NCBI RefSeq assembly: GCF_002157505.1
Contig: NZ_NFSC01000026.1
Location: 1-64,000 of the forward strand
Length of the DNA: 64,000 nucleotides
Source: Arthrobacter agilis
Lineage (GTDB): Bacteria > Actinomycetota > Actinomycetes > Actinomycetales > Micrococcaceae
Direction of reading: 5' to 3'
The notes below the pieces were generated by a model that worked only from the letters and a program-made list of their open reading frames with translations, was not told the origin of the DNA and did no database searches. Shown in pieces: positions 50,569 through 59,008 of this stretch. Numbering within the stretch: the first letter of the stretch is position 1; every line of letters starts with the position of its first letter. The translations under genes and the position numbers were made by a program.

Positions 50569-51828
50569 ATGAATGTTCAGATGACCAGCCCTGACGCGGA
50601 GCGGGCGGCCGCCCTCCGTCGCATGAAGCTGCTGGCGACCGGGCTGCTGGCGGTGATGGCCGTCATCTTCGTGGTGGCCTTCGCCCTGCAGGACGCCTAC
50701 CCCTGGCTCCAGTACGTCCGGGCTGCGGCCGAAGGCGGCATGGTCGGCGCCCTGGCCGACTGGTTCGCCGTGACGGCCCTGTTCAAGCACCCCATGGGCC
50801 TGAAGATCCCGCACACGGCGATCATCCCGCGCAAGAAGGACCAGATCGGCGAGTCCCTCGGCCAGTTCGTGGAGGAGAACTTCCTGTCCGAGGACGTGGT
50901 GCGTGCCAAGCTGGATTCCGCGCGGATCGCGCAGAAGGCGGGTGCCTGGCTGGAGAAGCCCGAGAGCGCGGACCGCGTCGCCGTGGAAGGCGCCGCGCTG
51001 ATCCGGGGCATGTTCACCGTCCTGAACGACGACGCCGTGCAGGGCGTGATCGAGTCCATGGTCCGCAAGCACCTGCTCGATCCGCCGTGGGGTCCGCCCA
51101 TCGGCAGCATCGCGGCGCGCATCTTCGCGGAGGGCCACCACCACCGCCTCGTGGACCTCCTCGTCGACCGCGCGGGTGACTGGGTCGATGCGAACTACGC
51201 CGTGGTCACGAGGGTCGTCGCGCAGCGCTCGCCCACCTGGGTCCCCCGGCTCGTGGACGGCGTCGTCGGGGACCGGGTACACGCCGAGCTCTCGAAGTTC
51301 ATCCGGGCGGTGCAGGACGATCCGCAGCACGACGTCCGTCTCGCCATCGACAGGTACCTCCGCGACCTCGCACAGGATCTCCAGCACAAGCCCGAGACCA
51401 TCGCGAAGGCCGAGGAGATCAAGGGGCAGCTGCTCGACGACCCCCGCGTGCGGGAGCTCACGGCCCGCACGTGGGCCACGATCAAGACGGCCCTCCTCGA
51501 GGCGGTCAATGACCCGCAGAGCGAGCTGACCTCGAACTTCAAGGCAGCCGTGCGCGACTTCGGCTCCCGCCTGACGAGTGACGCGGAACTGGCCGGCAAG
51601 GTGAACCGCTGGATCGCCGACGGTGCCTCCTACGCGGTCCGCACGTACCGCAGCGAGATCGCAGGGGTCATCTCCGAGACGGTGGGCCGCTGGGACGCGG
51701 AAGAGACCTCGCGGAAGATCGAACTGCAGGTCGGCAAGGACCTCCAGTTCATCCGGATCAACGGCACCGTGGTCGGCTCACTGGCCGGCCTGGTCATCTT
51801 CGCCGTCGCCCACGCGATCTTCGGTTAG
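50569..51828 (+). CDS. DUF445 membrane protein
   Basis: The protein of about 419 residues has an N-terminal membrane segment (LLATGLLAVMAVIFVVAFAL), the conserved YVRAAAEGGMVGALADWFAVTALFKHPMGLKIPHTAIIP split over residues 50-88, a long helical soluble region and a C-terminal membrane segment. This is DUF445 (YjiN-like). The function is unknown. GGGAGG directly abuts the ATG at 50569, so initiation may instead be at the in-frame ATG at 50581. The 3' end overlaps the convergent EcsC-like gene by 4 bp. Confidence 0.9.
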   Translation: MNVQMTSPDAERAAALRRMKLLATGLLAVMAVIFVVAFALQDAYPWLQYVRAAAEGGMVGALADWFAVTALFKHPMGLKIPHTAIIPRKKDQIGESLGQFVEENFLSEDVVRAKLDSARIAQKAGAWLEKPESADRVAVEGAALIRGMFTVLNDDAVQGVIESMVRKHLLDPPWGPPIGSIAARIFAEGHHHRLVDLLVDRAGDWVDANYAVVTRVVAQRSPTWVPRLVDGVVGDRVHAELSKFIRAVQDDPQHDVRLAIDRYLRDLAQDLQHKPETIAKAEEIKGQLLDDPRVRELTARTWATIKTALLEAVNDPQSELTSNFKAAVRDFGSRLTSDAELAGKVNRWIADGASYAVRTYRSEIAGVISETVGRWDAEETSRKIELQVGKDLQFIRINGTVVGSLAGLVIFAVAHAIFG

Positions 51829-52610
51829 GCCCGCTTCTCGCCATTTCCCGGCTTCGGAAGCTGCAGTTCGTCGGCCAGTTCGCCGGGGATGGTGTGGGGC
51901 AACGGGCCGAACGCCTCGTGGGTGGTACGGATGACCGCCTTGCCCATGAGGTGGTTGCCGGTTCCGCCGACGATCGCTCCGGCCCCGAAGGGCAGTGCCC
52001 GTCCGAGCATGAAGCCACCCTGCCGAGCGAGGAACTTCTTGAGGAAGCGCCGCTGGATCGATTTGGTGAGGGACTTGACGAGCGAGTTGGGTGCCGACTT
52101 GCTGACCATCTGGCCCCAGTACTGGGGGGCGCCCTGGCCCGCGGAGGCACCGAGGATGGACCGGATGAGCGCCGTCCCCTCCTCCCCCATGAGGACCGCC
52201 ATGACCATGGCCCGCGAGCGCTCCGGGTCCTCGGTGTTGATGCCGTGCAGTTCAGCGACGGACTCTGCGTACAGGGCCGTCGCCTCGAGGAATCCGATGG
52301 TCGCGGCGGCCGATAGCCCCAGGGAGGCGATCGTGCCGACTGCCGGCACGGCGGCGGTAGCTCCGACAGCGGCACCGGCGGCCGTCGTCGCCCGCAGGTA
52401 GTCGCGTTCCAGGAATCGCGCCAGTTCCGCCGGGGACGCTTCCGGATGCCGGCGCCGGAGCCGATTCAGGTTCGAGAGGATGAGGGGACGCTGGACGTCG
52501 AGGGCACGCTCGATGCCCCGGAGGATCCCGGGCTTCGGGTTGCCGTCCTTGTCGAAGAGCGTTCCGTTGGCAGCCTTGACGGCTGGGTTCTCCTTGTTTC
52601 GGCCAAACAT
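51825..52610 (-). CDS. EcsC-like membrane-associated protein
   Basis: The 261-residue protein has an amphipathic N-terminus, several Ala/Gly-rich hydrophobic helices (AGAAVGATAAVPAVGTIA, SLGLSAAATIGFLEA) and a basic Lys/Arg segment (about 185-205). The pattern resembles the EcsC family, whose function is poorly known. A 12-bp tandem repeat lies 81-140 bp upstream of its start. It has no operon partner. The family assignment is moderate. Confidence 0.65.
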   Translation of the reverse strand: MFGRNKENPAVKAANGTLFDKDGNPKPGILRGIERALDVQRPLILSNLNRLRRRHPEASPAELARFLERDYLRATTAAGAAVGATAAVPAVGTIASLGLSAAATIGFLEATALYAESVAELHGINTEDPERSRAMVMAVLMGEEGTALIRSILGASAGQGAPQYWGQMVSKSAPNSLVKSLTKSIQRRFLKKFLARQGGFMLGRALPFGAGAIVGGTGNHLMGKAVIRTTHEAFGPLPHTIPGELADELQLPKPGNGEKRA

Positions 52611-52690
52611 GGTGGTCCTTCCGCGGCTGGATCGGTGTGCCGTCTGGGTCGAGTCTAGGTGGGGCGCAGGCCGGTCGGTCAGGATCTCCT

Positions 52691-52750
52691 ACTGGCGCAA
52701 ATACTGGTGCGAATACTGGTGCGAATATGTGCACGAATACCGGTGCGAAT
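52691..52750. repeat. 12-bp tandem repeat, five units
   Basis: Units of consensus ACTGGTGCGAAT start at 52691, 52703, 52715, 52727 and 52739. Units 2 and 3 are identical; the others differ by 1-4 bases. It lies in the leader/promoter region of the minus-strand EcsC-like gene. Confidence 0.9.
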
Positions 52751-52777
52751 GCAGCCCGGCAGGGGCGGAGAACAGCG

Positions 52778-52810
52778 GAAGGGCGCCACCGGGATCCGGT
52801 GGCGCCCTTC
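52778..52810 (-). terminator. terminator after the GlsB-like gene
   Basis: GAAGGGCGCCACCGG (52778-52792) pairs perfectly with CCGGTGGCGCCCTTC (52796-52810), a 15-bp stem with a 3-nt loop. It lies 38 bp past the stop of the minus-strand GlsB-like gene. No T tract follows. Confidence 0.75.
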
Positions 52811-52848
52811 GGCAGCTGTTCCCCCCAAGGTTCAGCTACATGCTGCTG

Positions 52849-53118
52849 CTAGACGCGCGAGCCGCGACGGCCGGCGATGGCACCGTAGATGACGAGCACG
52901 ATCAGGGAACCGAGGACGGCGAAGAGAATGGACGGAAGGGAGAAGGTGCTCCCGAGGTTGACACCGAGGATGCTTCCGCCGATGAAGCCGCCGAGGAATG
53001 CGCCGACGACGCCGAGGATCAGGGTGATGATGATGCCGCCGCCCTGCTTACCGGGCAGGATCAGCTTGGCAAGGGCGCCTGCGATGAGGCCGAGGATAAG
53101 AAAACCGATGAAACTCAT
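52849..53118 (-). CDS. GlsB/YeaQ/YmgE-family stress membrane protein
   Basis: The 89-residue protein has three membrane helices and the family pattern FLILGLIAGALAKLILPGKQGGG, LGVVGAFLGGFIG and IYGAIAGRR. It was once called transglycosylase-associated; the family is induced by general stress in many bacteria. AAGGAGC precedes the start. AGCATGCTTA-type motifs lie about 100-145 bp upstream. It is monocistronic. Confidence 0.93.
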   Translation of the reverse strand: MSFIGFLILGLIAGALAKLILPGKQGGGIIITLILGVVGAFLGGFIGGSILGVNLGSTFSLPSILFAVLGSLIVLVIYGAIAGRRGSRV

Positions 53119-53216
53119 AAGATGCTCCTTGAGTGATGTTCAGCCGCCCGTCCGGAGACGGGCCACTGGCGAATATTTCAATGCACCGGAGTGCAGCTTT
53201 TACCGACTGTACTTCA

Positions 53217-53264
53217 TCAGCATGCTTAGGGTGCAATCCTAACACCATGCTAACCCTGCTTATC
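53217..53264 (-). promoter_or_regulatory. cluster of T[TA]AG[CG]A-type direct repeats upstream of the GlsB-like gene
   Basis: Read on the minus strand, TAAGCAGGG, TTAGCATGG, TTAGGATTG and TAAGCATGC follow one another at steps of 9, 11 and 14 bp. The last contains the AGCATGCT palindrome shared with the site at 33137-33154. They look like a multimeric regulator site. Confidence 0.4.
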
Positions 53265-53666
53265 AAGTCCCTCCGGTGAATCTTTCCCGAACTGTTGCCG
53301 GCCCCGCCCGGCAGGGCGGGTGACGGCAAAGACGCGGCAAAAACGCGGCATCGCGGGGATCCTGCAGCCACGCGACGTGCAGGAGGGGACCGGCGGCCGG
53401 CAGTCTCGACCGCGCCGGGTGGAGAATTTCACCCCTGCCGGATACAGCGGTCAATCTCCAGAAGTTTGCCTAATACGAATCGTTCGACCGATTTCGTAAT
53501 TGCACTCGTGCAATTCCCGCTTTCCCTCTTTTCCGCCGGCCTGACCTGTACCTGCCGGTTCGGGCACTCCTACCTGCCACCCCCTCCCGCTCCCTCGTCC
53601 CGGCCTGTGGCGCCCCCTTCCGGGCGGCCGGACCAGGAAGCCGAGTCGCCAACTCCATGCCGTTCC

Positions 53667-53745
53667 ATCTGTGTTTGCTTTTGTCCATCACGGAAAACCC
53701 TTGACCGGGGCACGAAAGCGGGGATAGAGTCACTAAAACACAGAT
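53667..53745 (+). promoter_or_regulatory. fruR-fruK-fruA promoter flanked by an inverted repeat
   Basis: TTGACC (53701-53706) and TAGAGT (53725-53730) with an 18-bp spacer form a good promoter. ATCTGTGTTT (53667-53676) upstream and its exact complement AAACACAGAT (53736-53745) downstream flank it, 69 bp centre to centre. T-rich flanks extend both copies. This is a plausible looping operator pair for the DeoR-type regulator encoded next. Confidence 0.6.
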
Positions 53746-53795
53746 AAAGCCACATGCTGCAGGATCCGTCCTCAGCTGAAGACAACGGGGTCCTC

Positions 53796-54563
53796 ATGTT
53801 CGCCGAAGAGCGCTATCGCCAGATCAGCAGCCTGGTCTCCGCCGACGGCCGCGTCACGGTGGCGGGCCTGTCATCACGCTTCGGCATCACGAAGGAAACG
53901 GTCCGCCGGGACCTCGCCCTCCTCGAGAACGACGGCGTACTCCGCCGCGTCCACGGAGGCGCCATCGCCGGCAGCGGCGCGACGACCAACGAGCCGAGCC
54001 TGACCAGCCGGTCCTCCCAGCACTCCCCCGAGAAGAAGCGCATCGCCCAGGCCGCCCTGGCCATGACACCCGCAACGGGCGCCGTCGTGCTCGATGCCGG
54101 CAGCACCACGGGAGCGCTCGCCGAAGTACTGGCCGATGAGGCCCGGCCCGGGCTCGCCGTGGTCACCCACTCCGTCCCGATCGCGGCCCTCGTCTCCGGC
54201 GCCGGCGGAAGCGTCGAACTCGTCGGTGGCCGCGTACGGGCGCTGACCAGCGCGGCGGTCGGCAGCAGCACCGTGGCACACTTCTCCCGCCTGCGCGCCG
54301 ACGTCGCCTTCGTCGGAGCGAACGGCATCGCCGCCGGATTCGGCCTCAGCACTCCCGATGTCGACGAGGCGGCGGTGAAGACCGCGATCGTCCGCTCCGC
54401 CCGGCGCGTGGTGCTCCTTGCAGACTCGTCGAAGTTCAGCGAGGAAACCCTGATCAGCTTCGCCTACCTGGAGGATATCGATGCACTCATCACCGACCGC
54501 GCACCCCGGGGCTCCCTGGCGGATGCACTCTCCGATGCCGACGTGGAGGTGATCGTCGCGTGA
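53796..54563 (+). CDS. fruR: DeoR-family regulator of the fructose operon
   Basis: The ATG at 53796 (MFAEERYRQISSLV) matches the usual family start; an ATG 42 bp earlier is less likely. The 255-residue protein has the DeoR HTH (about 18-56: VAGLSSRFGITKETVRRDLALLE, RVHGGAI). The sugar-phosphate isomerase-like sensor domain follows (VVLDAGSTTGALAEVL, FVGANGIAAGFGLSTPD, VLLADSSKF). It is first in the fructose operon, so the effector is probably fructose-1-phosphate. Its stop overlaps the fruK start. Confidence 0.9.
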   Translation: MFAEERYRQISSLVSADGRVTVAGLSSRFGITKETVRRDLALLENDGVLRRVHGGAIAGSGATTNEPSLTSRSSQHSPEKKRIAQAALAMTPATGAVVLDAGSTTGALAEVLADEARPGLAVVTHSVPIAALVSGAGGSVELVGGRVRALTSAAVGSSTVAHFSRLRADVAFVGANGIAAGFGLSTPDVDEAAVKTAIVRSARRVVLLADSSKFSEETLISFAYLEDIDALITDRAPRGSLADALSDADVEVIVA

Positions 54564-55582
54564 TCCTGACCCTCACAGCGAATCCCAGCATCGACCGCAC
54601 CGTCGAGATCACCGCCCCCCTTACCCGCGGCGCGGTCCAGCGCGCAACCCACGTGGTGCAGGAGGCAGGCGGGAAGGGCGTCAACGTCAGCCGCGCCCTG
54701 GCGATGTCCGGCATCCGGACCCTCGCCATCCTTCCGGGCGACGACGACGACGCCGTGCTCGCAGGACTGCGCAGCGTCTCCGTCCCGTTCCGCAACCTGC
54801 CCATCGGCGCGGGCCTGCGGACCAACACGGCGATCACCGAACCCGACGGCACGACGACGAAGATCAACGAACCGGGCCCCGAACTCTCACCTGCCCAGCT
54901 CGAGGAACTGCTCGCCGTCGTCGTCGCCGAGAGTGCCGGCGCCAAATGGCTGGTCCTCGCCGGGTCCCTTCCACCGGGCGTACCGCCGACCTTCTACACG
55001 AGGGTCACGGCCGCGGTCCGCGAAGCCTACGGACTGTCCGCGCCCCTGATCGCCATCGACTCCTCGGGAGAACCGCTCACCGAGGCCGCCGCCGGCGTTC
55101 CGGCGCCGGACCTGCTCAAGCCCAATGCCGAGGAGCTCAGCGAGCTCACCGGCATCGGCACGGGGGACGAGCTCGAGCAGGACCATGAACTGGCCGCGAA
55201 GGCCTGCGCGGTGCTCATCGCCGCGGGGGTGGGAGCGGTACTGGCGACCCTTGGATCCAAGGGTGCCCTGCTCGTGACGAACGCGGGGGCCTGGCACGCC
55301 GTGCACCCGCCCGTCACGGCGCGTTCCACGGTCGGTGCGGGAGACTCCGCACTGGCCGGTTACCTGCTGGCGCACAGCGCAGGTGAACTCCCGGAGAACT
55401 GCCTGCGCCAGGCCGTTGCCCACGGATCGGCGGCCGCCGCCCTTCCCGGTTCCACCGTTCCATCGCTCGATCAAACAACGCCGGCCGCCGTCGCGGTCAC
55501 CCCCCTCATGGTCACACTGCCCGTGATCGAACCAAGCGCAACCGGGTCCGCCGCAGGACCGAAAGCACAGGAGGAATTCTGA
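54560..55582 (+). CDS. fruK: 1-phosphofructokinase
   Basis: A GTG overlapping the regulator stop by GTGA starts 340 residues. This is a PfkB-family kinase, with TLTANPSIDRTVEI at the N-terminus, EAGGKGVNVSRAL, and the C-terminal STVGAGDSALAGYL with the catalytic Asp. It phosphorylates fructose-1-phosphate, made by the PTS, to fructose-1,6-bisphosphate. The C-terminal 30 residues after PSLDQ are low-complexity. It is coupled on both sides in the operon. Confidence 0.94.
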   Translation: MILTLTANPSIDRTVEITAPLTRGAVQRATHVVQEAGGKGVNVSRALAMSGIRTLAILPGDDDDAVLAGLRSVSVPFRNLPIGAGLRTNTAITEPDGTTTKINEPGPELSPAQLEELLAVVVAESAGAKWLVLAGSLPPGVPPTFYTRVTAAVREAYGLSAPLIAIDSSGEPLTEAAAGVPAPDLLKPNAEELSELTGIGTGDELEQDHELAAKACAVLIAAGVGAVLATLGSKGALLVTNAGAWHAVHPPVTARSTVGAGDSALAGYLLAHSAGELPENCLRQAVAHGSAAAALPGSTVPSLDQTTPAAVAVTPLMVTLPVIEPSATGSAAGPKAQEEF

Positions 55583-57687
55583 TGTCCGATCTCATCACTC
55601 CGGAGCTTGTCACTCTGGACAAGGACCTGGGGACCGAACGTTCCTCGGTGATCCGCTACCTCGCGGAGCAGGTCGCCGCGCAGGGCCGCTCCACCGAAGT
55701 CGACGGCCTCTACGCCGACGCCCTCGCCCGGGAGGAGAAGACCTCCACGGGCGTTCCCGGAGGCATCGCCATCCCGCACTGCCGTTCCAAGGCTGTCACG
55801 GTGGCGACCCTCGCCATGGCACGCCTGTCGCCGGCCGTGGACTTCGGCGCCAAGGACGGCGCCGCGGACCTCGTCTTCTTCATCGCAGCACCGGACGGGG
55901 CGGACCAGGAGCACCTGAAGCTGCTGTCCAAGCTCGCCCGTTCGCTCATCAAGAAGGACTTCACCGCCTCGCTGCGCGCCGCCCGGACACCGGCCGACGT
56001 CGTCGCGCTCGTCAACGGCGCCCTCGGCATCGGTGACGCCCCCGCAGGGACCGCGGGTGCCGGAGCCCATGCAGCCGGTTCGGCCGAGCAGCCCTCCGGC
56101 GCCGGCGCGCGGGCGAGTGAGGCAGCGGCAACACTGGGCACCTCTCCCGGCGGAACCGACACCACGGGGCCGGCGCTCGACTCCGGGCGCAGCACGGACA
56201 CGAAGGTGCGCCGCCTCGTCGCCGTGACCGCCTGCCCGACTGGCATCGCGCACACCTACATGGCCGCCGACTCGCTCGTAGCGGCCGCCAAGGAGCGCGG
56301 AGTCGACCTCCAGGTCGAGACGCAGGGTTCGTCCGGAGCCACTCCCCTCGACCCCGCCGTGATCGCGTCCGCGGATGCCGTCATCTTCGCCGTCGACGTC
56401 GACGTCCGTGACAAGCACCGCTTCGCAGGCCTTCCCGTCATCAGCGCGCCCGTCAAGCGCGGCATCGATGAGCCGGGCGAGATGGTGGAGGAAGCCCTCG
56501 CCGCCGCGCAGAACCCGAACGCCCGCAGGGTCGCCGGGACCGGCAGCGACCAGACCGACGACGACGGCGGCCGGGACAGCATCGGCGGGACGCTCAAGCG
56601 GGCACTGCTCACCGGTGTCAGCTACATGATCCCCTTCGTCGCCGGCGGCGGCCTCCTGATCGCCCTCGGCTTCCTGCTCGGCGGGTACCTGATCACCGAG
56701 ACCGCCAACACCGTCGTCCTCGAGAACAGCCTGGTGAACCTGCCCGCGGGCGGCCTGGGTGAATACCTCGGGGCGGTCGCCTTCAAGATCGGCCAGCTCT
56801 CCCTCGGATTCCTGGTTCCCGCCCTCGCCGGCTACATCGCCTACGCCCTCGCCGACCGCCCGGGCATCGCCCCCGGTTTCGTCGCGGGTGCCGTCGCCGG
56901 TTTCATGGGAGCCGGCTTCCTCGGAGGCATCGTCGGCGGCCTGCTCGCAGGCTACGTCGCCATGATGATCGGGCGCCTCTCGGTGCCGCGTTGGCTACGC
57001 AGCCTCATGCCGGTCGTGATCATCCCGCTCGTGGCGTCGATCGTGGCGTCGGGCCTGATGTTCCTCCTGCTCGGCGGACCGATCGCTGCTATCACCACCG
57101 GGCTCAACAGCTGGCTCTCCGGCCTCACGGGCACCGCGGCGGTCGGCCTCGGCGTCATCCTCGGGCTCATGATGGCCATCGATCTCGGCGGTCCCGTCAA
57201 CAAGGTCGCGTACTCCTTCGCGGTCGCCGGCCTCGGTGCCGGATCCGTCGACAACCAGGCTCCCTGGCAGATCATGGCAGCCGTCATGGCAGCCGGCATG
57301 GTGCCGCCCCTGGCCATGGCGCTCGCCACCTCGCTCGACCGCCGCCGTTTCACCCTGGCGGAACGTGAGAACGGCAAGGCGGCCTGGCTGCTCGGTGCCG
57401 CCTTCATCTCGGAAGGTGCCATCCCCTTCGCGGCGGCCGACCCGCTGCGCGTCATCCCCGCGTCACTCCTCGGATCGGCCGTCACCGGTGCGATCGTCAT
57501 GGGCACCGGAGTCACGTCGCAGGCCCCGCACGGCGGCATCTTCGTCTTCTTCGCCATCGGGAACGTGGTGATGTTCGTTCTCGCCATCATCGTGGGCATG
57601 ATCATCTCGGCCCTCGCGGTGATCGCCCTCAAGCGCTACGCCTCCAGCAAGAAAGACAGCACCGTCGCCCAGCCGGTTGCAGCCTGA
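55582..57687 (+). CDS. fruA: PTS fructose-specific enzyme IIABC
   Basis: The 701-residue protein carries EIIA (1 to about 150, phospho-His66 in IPHCRS) and an Ala/Gly-rich linker (about 150-205). EIIB follows (about 207-310, phospho-Cys218 in TACPTGIAHT), then a membrane EIIC of about eight to nine helices (from about 335; SYMIPFVAGGGLLIALGF, AMMIGRLSVPRW, GGPVNKVAYSF). The A-B-C order in one chain is usual for actinobacterial fructose permeases. Its ATG shares a base with the fruK stop. It imports fructose as fructose-1-phosphate. Confidence 0.95.
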   Translation: MSDLITPELVTLDKDLGTERSSVIRYLAEQVAAQGRSTEVDGLYADALAREEKTSTGVPGGIAIPHCRSKAVTVATLAMARLSPAVDFGAKDGAADLVFFIAAPDGADQEHLKLLSKLARSLIKKDFTASLRAARTPADVVALVNGALGIGDAPAGTAGAGAHAAGSAEQPSGAGARASEAAATLGTSPGGTDTTGPALDSGRSTDTKVRRLVAVTACPTGIAHTYMAADSLVAAAKERGVDLQVETQGSSGATPLDPAVIASADAVIFAVDVDVRDKHRFAGLPVISAPVKRGIDEPGEMVEEALAAAQNPNARRVAGTGSDQTDDDGGRDSIGGTLKRALLTGVSYMIPFVAGGGLLIALGFLLGGYLITETANTVVLENSLVNLPAGGLGEYLGAVAFKIGQLSLGFLVPALAGYIAYALADRPGIAPGFVAGAVAGFMGAGFLGGIVGGLLAGYVAMMIGRLSVPRWLRSLMPVVIIPLVASIVASGLMFLLLGGPIAAITTGLNSWLSGLTGTAAVGLGVILGLMMAIDLGGPVNKVAYSFAVAGLGAGSVDNQAPWQIMAAVMAAGMVPPLAMALATSLDRRRFTLAERENGKAAWLLGAAFISEGAIPFAAADPLRVIPASLLGSAVTGAIVMGTGVTSQAPHGGIFVFFAIGNVVMFVLAIIVGMIISALAVIALKRYASSKKDSTVAQPVAA

Positions 57688-57739
57688 CCCCCAGTCCGGT
57701 TGGCTGTATCGGGAACCCACCTACAAAAAGGAGCACATC

Positions 57740-58018
57740 ATGGCAGAACGCAAGGCAACCGTGGCGAGCCGCGTCGGACTCCACGCCCGCCCGGCCTCGA
57801 TCTTCGCTGAGGCGGCAGGTGAACTGCCGTTCGAGGTCACCATCGCCATGGACGGAGAGCCCGTCGAGGAAGCCATGGACGCCTCGAGCATCCTCTCGCT
57901 GATGAGCCTCGGGGCATCACACGGTGACATCATCGTCCTGCGCGCCGAGGGCGACGGCGCAGAGAACGCGCTGGAGAGCCTGGCACGCATCATCGAGACG
58001 GATCACGACGCCGAGTAG
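57740..58018 (+). CDS. ptsH: phosphocarrier protein HPr
   Basis: The ATG has AAAAGGAG just upstream and gives 92 residues. The active-site His15 sits in GLHARPAS. The region equivalent to the regulatory-serine site reads SSILSLMSLG. It accepts phosphate from enzyme I (not encoded here) and passes it to FruA. It follows fruA by 52 bp and is probably in the same transcript. Confidence 0.95.
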   Translation: MAERKATVASRVGLHARPASIFAEAAGELPFEVTIAMDGEPVEEAMDASSILSLMSLGASHGDIIVLRAEGDGAENALESLARIIETDHDAE

Positions 58019-58028
58019 CACCAACCAC

Positions 58029-58072
58029 AAAGGGCACCATCCGCCGTCGATACCTGGCGGATGGTGCCCTTT
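58029..58072 (+). terminator. strong terminator of the fructose operon
   Basis: AAAGGGCACCATCCGCC (58029-58045) pairs perfectly with GGCGGATGGTGCCCTTT (58056-58072), 17 bp with a 10-nt loop, 11 bp after the HPr stop. Confidence 0.9.
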
Positions 58073-58285
58073 CGCGTCCCCAGCGCTGCCAAGCAGGTGG
58101 GTCCACCCGTTCTAATGGACACACCTGCCTGCCGGATAACAATCCGCTGCCCCCCCACGGACAGCGGCAGTTACATAATCATTATTTTTACACACGAACA
58201 TGAAAACGTGAATCCCCCGAAGGACACGATTGGGTTTCTTTCGCCGGCTCGGACCCCCATCCATCCGGGGGACAAAGGAGCGGTC

Positions 58286-59008
58286 CTAGGCGAGCCTGTT
58301 GGACCGTGCGCGGCGTCTCCTGCTGCGGGTATGGCTCAACCAGATCAGGCCAAGGCCCACCACCGTCAGCAGGATCGCCGAGAACGGCAGGATGATGTCC
58401 CAGGCCCCGAGCTGGATCGGGGTCAGCCTCAGCAGCACGAAGACCACGACGAGCGAGAATCCGCCCGCCAGGAACGCGCAGGCGACCCGGTGGATGATCC
58501 GCGCCTGCTGGTCCAGGACCGATGCCACCGCGGGGGGCACCAGGCATGCGGCCACGTACCCCGGATAGAGCCGTCCCAGGGCGGCGTACTGCTGCACCGT
58601 GTCCTGATCCATGAAGTCCCGCAGGGCAGTCGAACTGCCGGGAAGCTCACTGGCGATGAAGAAATACAGCGTCGCCGCAATGGTCAGGCCGAGGATCGCG
58701 AGACCGAACGGACCGACGACCAGGCGCCGGGCAAGAGGCGCACCGAACGCCGCGGCCATCCGGGCGCCGAGGAGCACGAAGACCGCATACAGGGCAAGCC
58801 GGATCAGGAGGTTCGCGACGTTGACCCCGCCCAGCAGACCGTCCACCGCCGTGTAGATCGGGGCGATCGAAAGGCTGACGGCGACCGTGAGGAGCACCAG
58901 AGCGGTGAACACCGTGCGTCCGCGCCCGTTGCGTACCTCGGGTATCCGTACGGCGGCACCCACCGCGCAGAGGCAGAGGGCAACCCACTGAATAGTCGTC
59001 GCGGTCAT
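58286..59008 (-). CDS. seven-TM membrane protein coupled to an HTH regulator
   Basis: The ATG at 59008 lies in an ATGA overlap with the regulator gene and gives 240 residues. Seven hydrophobic helices are visible, from VALCLCAVGAAVRI to ILLTVVGLGLIWL, and a basic C-terminus follows (SRRRRARSNRLA). It resembles the membrane part of actinobacterial MAB_1171c-like proteins that accompany XRE regulators, but that is a weak match. No catalytic motif is seen. Coupling suggests it and the regulator act together, perhaps as a membrane-linked sensor or as regulator and target. Confidence 0.7.
   Translation of the reverse strand: MTATTIQWVALCLCAVGAAVRIPEVRNGRGRTVFTALVLLTVAVSLSIAPIYTAVDGLLGGVNVANLLIRLALYAVFVLLGARMAAAFGAPLARRLVVGPFGLAILGLTIAATLYFFIASELPGSSTALRDFMDQDTVQQYAALGRLYPGYVAACLVPPAVASVLDQQARIIHRVACAFLAGGFSLVVVFVLLRLTPIQLGAWDIILPFSAILLTVVGLGLIWLSHTRSRRRRARSNRLA

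Larger units (their letters stand above)
53119..53795. other. 677-bp divergent control region, no gene seen
   Basis: No frame here has a ribosome-binding site or recognisable product. The left end holds AGCATGCTTA-like repeats upstream of the GlsB-like gene, the right end the fruR-operon promoter with its inverted repeats. The middle (53270-53650) shows no clear structure. Confidence 0.5.

Noticed and set aside
52637-52852. Plus-strand frame encoding TGAN repeats
   Set aside because: It arises from the 12-bp DNA repeat; there is no ribosome-binding site, and the rest is Arg-rich shadow sequence over the terminator.
53295-53747. Plus-strand frame in the control region before the fructose operon
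   Set aside because: Overlaps the promoter and operator arms, Pro/Ser/Arg-rich without a ribosome-binding site.
53754-53795. Earlier start for the fructose regulator at 53754
   Set aside because: The extra 14 residues are not typical of the family, whereas the start at 53796 gives the standard N-terminus.
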